The notes beneath the pieces were generated by a model. It had not been told where the DNA came from. It did no database searches and saw nothing but the letters and a program-made list of their open reading frames with translations. Source: Chitinophagaceae bacterium (GTDB taxonomy: Bacteria; Bacteroidota; Bacteroidia; Chitinophagales; Chitinophagaceae). From it: DNA of 6,438 nucleotides. The stretch is taken from assembly GCA_003526435.1 (NCBI GenBank), contig DPWF01000377.1, forward strand, positions 1,025 to 7,462, written 5' to 3'. Made by a program: the position numbers and the translations under genes. Positions 1 to 3,489 of this stretch are shown here, piece by piece. Within the stretch, counting starts at the first letter, position 1; each line of letters begins with the position of its first letter.

Positions 1-831
1 AATATTACAGGCACGGAAAATGGCCAGCATTCTTTCTACTTTATCCGCAGGGTTTTGTCGCATTAAATGTTCCATCTCTTTTCGCTGTTCCGGTGTCGCC
101 ACTTCCAATGCATGTAACAGCAGAAAGGTTTTTTTATTCTGACGGATATCTCCTCCTACATCTTTCCCGAACTTTTCCGGATCACCAAATGCATCGAGGT
201 AATCGTCCTGCACCTGGAAGGCGATACCGAGGTTTTTACCAAAATCGTAAAGATGTCTGCAATTGCCTTCACTGGCGCCTCCAATAACGGCACCCATTTC
301 TAAACTGGCAGCTAATAGTACAGATGTTTTGAGACTGATCATATGAATATATGCATCCAAAGAAACGGATTCCAGTTTTTCAAAATCCATATCCAGTTGT
401 TGCCCTTCACAAACTTCCCGCGCTGTTGTGTTAAACAGGTTGAGTATTCGATGCAGGTATTGCGGGTTGATTTTATTCAGGTATTCATATGCTTTGATCA
501 GCATTACATCACCCGCCAGCAATGCCGTGCTTTCACCATACCGGATGTGTACAGTTTCCATCCCCCTGCGCAGCGGCGCTGCATCCATGATGTCGTCGTG
601 AATCAAGGTGAAATTGTGAAACAGTTCTATGGCCGTTGCCATATGCCAGGTATCGGGATGAATTTCATCAAACAATTCATTTCCCATGAGGCACATAACA
701 GGCCGGATTCTTTTTCCTCCCCATGACAGGAAATATTCATTGGGTTCATATAAACTGGATGGCTGTTCAGGAAAATGCCTTACTGAAAAATGATTTCCGA
801 AATCTGTTACTAAATCTTTAAAACTGTGCAT
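1..831 (-). CDS. Trans-isoprenyl diphosphate synthase (polyprenyl synthetase), 3' end cut by window edge
   Basis: Soluble prenyltransferase that condenses isopentenyl diphosphate with an allylic diphosphate to make linear prenyl diphosphates for quinone, carotenoid or lipid-carrier synthesis. The reading frame is open from the ATG at 829-831 to the left edge (277 codons seen; the family is usually about 320, so some 45-50 residues are missing). Visible hallmarks are GKRIRP near residue 46, the first aspartate-rich motif DDIMD at residues 79-83, LRRG just after it, a GQQLD-type motif mid-protein, and the second aspartate-rich motif DDYLD at 209-213, followed by FGKDVGGD and NKKT. The first motif is the DDxxD form without the two-residue insertion of typical bacterial FPP synthases. 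A Phe lies five residues before it (F74) with Thr at the -4 position, resembling archaeal-type GGPP synthases, so a C20 product is plausible but inferred. The gene is divergent from the exported-protein gene and has an exact TAnnTTTG motif immediately upstream. The class assignment is near certain; chain length is not. Confidence 0.95.
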   Translation of the reverse strand, partial: MHSFKDLVTDFGNHFSVRHFPEQPSSLYEPNEYFLSWGGKRIRPVMCLMGNELFDEIHPDTWHMATAIELFHNFTLIHDDIMDAAPLRRGMETVHIRYGESTALLAGDVMLIKAYEYLNKINPQYLHRILNLFNTTAREVCEGQQLDMDFEKLESVSLDAYIHMISLKTSVLLAASLEMGAVIGGASEGNCRHLYDFGKNLGIAFQVQDDYLDAFGDPEKFGKDVGGDIRQNKKTFLLLHALEVATPEQRKEMEHLMRQNPADKVERMLAIFRACNI

Positions 832-835
832 AATA

Positions 836-843
836 CAAACCTA
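836..843 (-). promoter_or_regulatory. Candidate -7 promoter element for the prenyl synthase gene
   Basis: The minus strand reads TAGGTTTG, an exact match to the Bacteroidota -7 consensus TAnnTTTG, ending only 4 bases before the ATG at 831. If used, transcription would start at or within a few bases of the start codon, giving a leaderless or nearly leaderless mRNA. No convincing -33 TTTG lies at the usual spacing of about 19-21 bp. The closest candidates are CAAA at 854-857 (10-bp spacer) and CAA at 860-862 (16-bp spacer). Confidence 0.45.
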
Positions 844-892
844 AATATAAAAGCAAAAGCAACCTTAACTATTCCTTGAAGATTAACGGGAT

Positions 893-900
893 TATTTTTG
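893..900 (+). promoter_or_regulatory. Candidate -7 promoter element for the exported beta-barrel gene
   Basis: TATTTTTG matches the Bacteroidota TAnnTTTG -7 consensus exactly and would place transcription initiation near 905, leaving a leader of about 30 nt before the ATG at 935. A matching -33 TTTG is not clear; the nearest TTG (876-878) is only 14 bp upstream. The leader has no strong Shine-Dalgarno sequence, as is usual in this phylum. Confidence 0.5.
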
Positions 901-934
901 GCACGATTTTATATTATAAGAGAAAAACACTGTT

Positions 935-1411
935 ATGAAAAGAGTAATTTTGTTAACCCTGATTGTTTTTACTGCTTCTGTAGCTATGGCACAGAGCACT
1001 GGCTCAACCTACAAAACCGCTTTGGGTGTGAAAGTACACCCCGGGGCTATTAGTGTAAAACATTTTGTGAAAAGTAATGCCGCTGTTGAAGGACTTGGCT
1101 ATATTTCAAATGATGGTTTTCGCTTAACGGGTCTCTATGAATACCATGGCGATTTTACCGGTGTAGATGGTTTGAAATGGTATGTAGGTGGCGGTGCGCA
1201 CCTTGGTGTATGGAGCGACAACTGGCGCAACCGTTATCCCACCAGAAACGATGGTCTTGCCATTGGTGTGGATGGTGTACTGGGTGTTGATTATAAGATA
1301 AAAGGCGCGCCCCTAAACCTTAGTTTCGACTGGCAACCCTCTTTCAACTTTATCGGCTACAACTATTTTGAAGGTGGCTGGGGAGGAATTGGGATACGAT
1401 ATACGTTTTAA
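935..1411 (+). CDS. Small exported protein, probable outer-membrane beta-barrel, function unknown
   Basis: 158-residue protein that I do not recognise as a named family. Residues 1-19 form a classical signal peptide: Lys-Arg near the N-terminus, a Leu/Ile/Val core, and the cleavage-type end AMA before Gln20. The mature part has alternating hydrophobic and polar residues with many Gly and aromatic residues (YVGGGAHLGVW near 82-92, GVDGVLGVDYKI near 111-122, NLSFDWQPSFNFIGY near 127-141). It ends in GIGIRYTF, with a C-terminal Phe typical of outer-membrane beta-barrel strands recognised by BAM. At about 139 mature residues it could form a barrel of perhaps eight strands; this is inference. There are no cysteines. 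It is a single gene, divergent from the prenyl synthase and convergent with ftsY, so it gives no operon clue to its role. The ATG is chosen because the signal peptide begins there. A soluble periplasmic beta-rich protein is the alternative. Confidence 0.85.
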   Translation: MKRVILLTLIVFTASVAMAQSTGSTYKTALGVKVHPGAISVKHFVKSNAAVEGLGYISNDGFRLTGLYEYHGDFTGVDGLKWYVGGGAHLGVWSDNWRNRYPTRNDGLAIGVDGVLGVDYKIKGAPLNLSFDWQPSFNFIGYNYFEGGWGGIGIRYTF

Positions 1412-1502
1412 ACAGATGAACAGAGAAATATCCAATTTCCAATGTCCAGATATTTCTTTCATTGGAAATTGGACATTTCTCTGCTTCTCTGTTCTTCTGT
1501 TT
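1410..1502. terminator. Long imperfect palindrome between convergent genes, probable bidirectional terminator
   Basis: The left arm (1410-1444) and right arm (1460-1502) are inverted copies around a 15-nt loop. The inner 24 bp (1421-1444 with 1460-1483) pair with one A-C mismatch at position 1430. The outer 11 bp (1410-1420 with 1492-1502) pair with one mismatch. An extra 8 bases (1484-1491) in the right arm form an asymmetric bulge and nearly duplicate the neighbouring 8 bases. The element begins inside the stop codon of the exported-protein gene and ends one base before the ftsY stop codon, so it occupies the whole convergent intergenic space. Terminating both transcripts is the obvious role, although the run of T on the plus strand is short. 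It is longer than a normal intrinsic terminator and may derive from a dispersed repeat. Confidence 0.7.
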
Positions 1503-2459
1503 TTAAAGTTTAAACAAGCTGTCTACAAATTCCCTTTTGTCAAAGATGATGAGGTCATCTATTTTTTCTCCTACTCCGATATACTTTACAGGAATTTTAA
1601 ACTGATTGGCAATGGCGAGTACCACACCTCCTTTGGCTGTGCCATCGAGTTTCGTGATGGACAATGCGGTTACTTCAGTGGTTGCGGTAAACTGACGAGC
1701 CTGCTCTAATGCGTTTTGTCCGGTAGAACCATCGAGTACCAGCATTACTTCGTGGGGTGCATCGGGAATTACTTTCTGGATTACCCGTTTAATTTTTCCG
1801 AGTTCATCCATCAGGTGCAGTTTGTTGTGCAAGCGTCCGGCAGTATCAATGATCACCACATCTGCATTACGCGCCACGGCACTTTTTACGGTATCGAATG
1901 CAACAGCGCTCGGGTCTGAGCCCATGGCCTGTTTTACAATGGGTACACCTACCCTTTCACTCCAGATGGTTAACTGATCCACTGCTGCTGCGCGAAAGGT
2001 ATCGGCGGCACCCAATACCACTTCTTTACCGGCTTTTTTATAATTGTGTGCCAGTTTACCGATGGTAGTGGTTTTACCTACGCCATTTACACCAACAACC
2101 AATATTACGTAAGGCTTTTTACCTTCCGGTATATCGAAGTCTTTGTAAGAGAAATCAGGAGCATCCACCAGCATATTTTGAATCTCTTCCTGCAATAGCT
2201 TATTCAGCTCGGTGGTGTTTACATATTTATCCTGTTTAACCCTGTTCTCAATTCGTTCAATGATTTTGATGGTGGTATCAATACCAACATCGGCACCTAC
2301 CAATGCTTCTTCCAACTGGTCGAGCACTTCTTCATCTACCGTGCTTTTACCGGCAATGGCTTTGGTGATTTTGGAAAGAAACCCTTCTTTGGTTTTTTGT
2401 AAACCCTGGTCCAGGCTTTCTTTTTCTTTCTTCCCGAATAACTTGTCAAAAAATCCCAT
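1503..2459 (-). CDS. ftsY: Signal recognition particle receptor FtsY
   Basis: SRP-type GTPase that docks the Ffh-ribosome-nascent-chain complex at the cytoplasmic membrane and passes it to SecYEG. From the start MGFFDKLFGKK the protein has 318 residues. The short N-terminal stretch is basic and amphipathic and would contact lipid; the long acidic A domain of the E. coli protein is absent. The N domain spans about 20-100 and the NG GTPase domain about 115-318. The motifs are in order: P-loop GVNGVGKTT (123-131), DTFRAAA (153-159), DTAGR (205-209), TKLD (269-272) followed by GTAKGG, and GVGE (295-298). An in-frame ATG 33 bases upstream (2492) would add 11 residues, but it lies in a hairpin and breaks the conserved MGFFDKLF start. 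It is last in the rpmB-rpmG-DUF4295 cluster, 84 bp behind the preceding gene. Its stop adjoins the convergent palindrome. Confidence 0.98.
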   Translation of the reverse strand: MGFFDKLFGKKEKESLDQGLQKTKEGFLSKITKAIAGKSTVDEEVLDQLEEALVGADVGIDTTIKIIERIENRVKQDKYVNTTELNKLLQEEIQNMLVDAPDFSYKDFDIPEGKKPYVILVVGVNGVGKTTTIGKLAHNYKKAGKEVVLGAADTFRAAAVDQLTIWSERVGVPIVKQAMGSDPSAVAFDTVKSAVARNADVVIIDTAGRLHNKLHLMDELGKIKRVIQKVIPDAPHEVMLVLDGSTGQNALEQARQFTATTEVTALSITKLDGTAKGGVVLAIANQFKIPVKYIGVGEKIDDLIIFDKREFVDSLFKL

Positions 2460-2490
2460 GAGAAGTGTTTTTAGCGATGCAATTAAATAC

Positions 2491-2521
2491 AAAAAGCCTT
2501 CCCGTAAAAGAGAAAGCTTTT
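2491..2521 (-). terminator. Hairpin between the DUF4295 gene and ftsY, possible terminator or attenuator
   Basis: On the minus strand AAAAGCTTTC (2521-2512) can pair with GAAGGCTTTT (2501-2492) around a 10-nt loop. That gives 10 bp including one G-U, followed by T at 2491 and an AT-rich run. The stem is mostly A-U, so it is weaker than a standard intrinsic terminator and may only partly reduce read-through from the ribosomal genes into ftsY. I found no TAnnTTTG promoter motif for ftsY in the 84-bp gap, which favours partial read-through. Confidence 0.4.
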
Positions 2522-2543
2522 AATATGATCAGGATGAGAATGA

Positions 2544-2717
2544 TTATTTCTCAGACATGTAGTCCTTCACCTTATCCTTGTGCACGATAGCCTCTTTAAA
2601 GGTATATGCACCAGTTTTAGGGCTACGTACTGCCTTAATAACTTTAGTCCAGTTCTTAGCTTCAGCGGCTGCTTTCTGGTCTTTTACTTTCGCGTTTTTG
2701 GAAGCTGCTTTTGCCAT
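2544..2717 (-). CDS. DUF4295 family small basic protein, ribosome-associated in Bacteroidota
   Basis: 57-residue, Lys-rich protein beginning MAKAASKNAK and ending KDKVKDYMSEK, with a central segment KNWTKVIKAVRSPKTGAYTFKE that fits the Bacteroidota-specific DUF4295 family. The start ATG at 2715-2717 lies two bases after the rpmG stop codon, so the two genes are tightly co-transcribed and probably translationally coupled. Position between two large-subunit protein genes and ftsY, plus strong positive charge, points to a ribosomal role. I recall that a protein of this family was modelled as an extra large-subunit protein (called bL38) in a Flavobacterium johnsoniae ribosome structure, but I cannot verify that here. 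Family assignment rests on sequence recall and gene order. It has no cysteines and no signal peptide. Confidence 0.88.
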   Translation of the reverse strand: MAKAASKNAKVKDQKAAAEAKNWTKVIKAVRSPKTGAYTFKEAIVHKDKVKDYMSEK

Positions 2718-2719
2718 GA

Positions 2720-2902
2720 TTATTTAATTTCTTTATGAACAGTTACTTTTTTCAGAATCGGGTTGAACTTTTTCAGTTCCATACGCTCAGGCGTATTTTT
2801 CTTGTTTTTGGTAGTGATATAACGGCTTGTACCGGGCAGACCAGTGGTCTTATGCTCAGTACATTCCAGAATTACCTGTACCCTGTTACCTTTCTTTGCC
2901 AT
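2720..2902 (-). CDS. rpmG: 50S ribosomal protein bL33
   Basis: 60-residue basic protein of the large ribosomal subunit, located near the E site. Family hallmarks are [17 protein letters not shown] at the start, [20 protein letters not shown] in the centre (the TTTKNKR...LELKKF block of E. coli L33) and the C-terminal HKEIK. Length is normal for the family. Only one Cys (C14) is present, so it lacks the paired CxxC motifs and is the zinc-independent (C-) form. It sits 30 nt after rpmB and 2 nt before the DUF4295 gene. No Shine-Dalgarno sequence is evident before the ATG; the leader is A/T-rich, as expected for this phylum. Confidence 0.97.
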   Translation of the reverse strand: MAKKGNRVQVILECTEHKTTGLPGTSRYITTKNKKNTPERMELKKFNPILKKVTVHKEIK

Positions 2903-2932
2903 TGTATTAGGTAGTTTTTTCTTGTTGTTTAA

Positions 2933-3169
2933 TTAGATCTTAGCGCCCTGGGCTCTCATTTCTTTGATCACAGTAGCTAAACCGTTTTTGTTGATGGTTC
3001 TTAAAGCATCAGTAGACACTTTGAGGGTCACCCAACGGTCTTCTTCTGCAAAAAAGAAACGCTTCTTCTGTAAATTTGGTAAAAAACGGCGCTTGGTCTT
3101 AATGTTTGAGTGAGAAACACTATTTCCAACAATCGGCTTTTTTCCAGTAACCTGACATACTCTTGCCAT
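2933..3169 (-). CDS. rpmB: 50S ribosomal protein bL28
   Basis: 78-residue large-subunit protein, the same length as E. coli L28. It begins [16 protein letters not shown], followed by [21 protein letters not shown], the conserved SH...TKRRFLPNL block, then [19 protein letters not shown] and the C-terminal [13 protein letters not shown] single Cys (C5) means it is the zinc-free form. It is the first gene of the cluster that continues into rpmG, the DUF4295 gene and ftsY, and a strong candidate promoter lies just upstream. The start is fixed by the family-conserved [12 protein letters not shown]-terminus. Confidence 0.98.
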   Translation of the reverse strand: MARVCQVTGKKPIVGNSVSHSNIKTKRRFLPNLQKKRFFFAEEDRWVTLKVSTDALRTINKNGLATVIKEMRAQGAKI

Positions 3170-3191
3170 GACTCAATTTTTTTCGGGACGG

Positions 3192-3222
3192 CAAAGGTAG
3201 GGAAATGTGCCAAAAAATCAAT
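3192..3222 (-). promoter_or_regulatory. Promoter of the rpmB-rpmG-DUF4295-ftsY cluster
   Basis: The minus strand carries TACCTTTG (3199-3192), an exact TAnnTTTG -7 element followed by C. It is preceded after a 19-bp spacer by ATTG (3222-3219), three of four bases of the -33 TTTG. Both motif and spacing fit the Bacteroidota primary sigma factor. Transcription would start near 3186, leaving a short leader of roughly 17 nt before the rpmB ATG at 3169. Confidence 0.75.
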
Positions 3223-3262
3223 AATAAAACCTCTTTTTTTGTGAAATTTGTTCACATTTCCC
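3200..3262. repeat. Inverted repeat around the rpmB promoter, possible operator
   Basis: GGGAAATGTG (3200-3209) and CACATTTCCC (3253-3262) are perfect 10-bp inverted copies 43 bp apart. A second inverted repeat, TGTGAA (3240-3245) with TTCACA (3251-3256), overlaps the distal arm. The proximal arm adjoins the -7 element, and the -33 lies between the arms. This arrangement could bind a dimeric regulator or form DNA secondary structure, but no regulator is identifiable and chance is possible. Confidence 0.4.
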
Positions 3263-3298
3263 GTATAAATCCTGTTTGGATTTTTGAATTTCCGGGGG

Positions 3299-3307
3299 TT
3301 ATCCACA
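3299..3307 (+). promoter_or_regulatory. Perfect DnaA-box 9-mer
   Basis: TTATCCACA matches the DnaA-box consensus exactly. It is the only copy I see in the window, lies about 130 bp upstream of the rpmB start, and abuts the composite repeat that starts at 3314. A lone box is not an origin; it could be a DnaA regulatory or titration site, or chance. Confidence 0.4.
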
Positions 3308-3313
3308 GTAGAC

Positions 3314-3470
3314 AGTCCGAAAGACCGGAGTCGGAAAGTCCGAAAGTGGCTTACCAACAACATATAAAAAACAAATTTCTGTGATTTTCTGTGCCCTCAG
3401 TGGCAATAAAATGCCACAGAAAACACAGAAAATCAACTTTCGGTCTTCCGGTCTTTCCGACTTTCTGACT
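3314..3470. repeat. Composite palindromic element: opposed arrays of degenerate 8-bp units flanking a hairpin
   Basis: The left arm (3314-3347) is four head-to-tail units of consensus AG(T/A)C(C/G)GAA, the second one base short. The right arm (3436-3470) holds four such units on the opposite strand, each close to the same consensus. Both arms end in an extra AGT. Pairing between the arms is imperfect in the middle (about 25 of 35 positions by eye) but good at both ends. Between the arms lies an AT-rich stretch and the hairpin at 3376-3435. The element fills the space between the peptidase stop and the rpmB upstream region. No open reading frame of note runs through it; it looks like a dispersed intergenic repeat, but only one copy is visible. 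Confidence 0.65.
3376..3435. terminator. Two-register hairpin, candidate terminator of the peptidase transcript
   Basis: Register A pairs TGATTTTCTGTG (3382-3393) with CACAGAAAATCA (3424-3435), 12 bp, then a 6-by-6 internal loop, then GTGGCA (3400-3405) with TGCCAC (3412-3417). Register B pairs 3385-3393 with 3415-3423 and 3376-3383 with 3424-3431, 17 bp with A3384 bulged. This is possible because CACAGAAAA is tandemly repeated at 3415-3432. It starts about 55 bases downstream of the peptidase stop, so termination is plausible. On the minus strand no T-run follows closely, so it is not a textbook intrinsic terminator. Confidence 0.55.
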
Positions 3471-3489
3471 CCCCCTCACGAAGGAAGGC

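Noticed and set aside
343..726. 127-codon open frame on the plus strand
   Set aside because: It is antisense to the prenyl synthase, including the DDIMD region, and its translation has no protein-like pattern.
2457..2492. Upstream in-frame ATG for ftsY at 2492
   Set aside because: The extra 11 residues precede the conserved MGFFDKLF start and would begin inside a hairpin, so the ATG at 2459 is preferred.
3240..3256. CRP-like site TGTGA...TCACA
   Set aside because: The half-sites are separated by 7 rather than 6 bases and E. coli-type CRP regulation is not expected in this phylum; kept only as an inverted repeat.
3299..3307. Replication origin
   Set aside because: Only one DnaA box is seen, with no box cluster, no AT-rich unwinding region clearly associated, and no dnaA or dnaN gene.
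3028..3363. 111-codon open frame on the minus strand overlapping rpmB
   Set aside because: It overlaps the well-supported bL28 gene in another frame, reads through the rpmB promoter and repeat arm, and its translation shows no recognisable domain.
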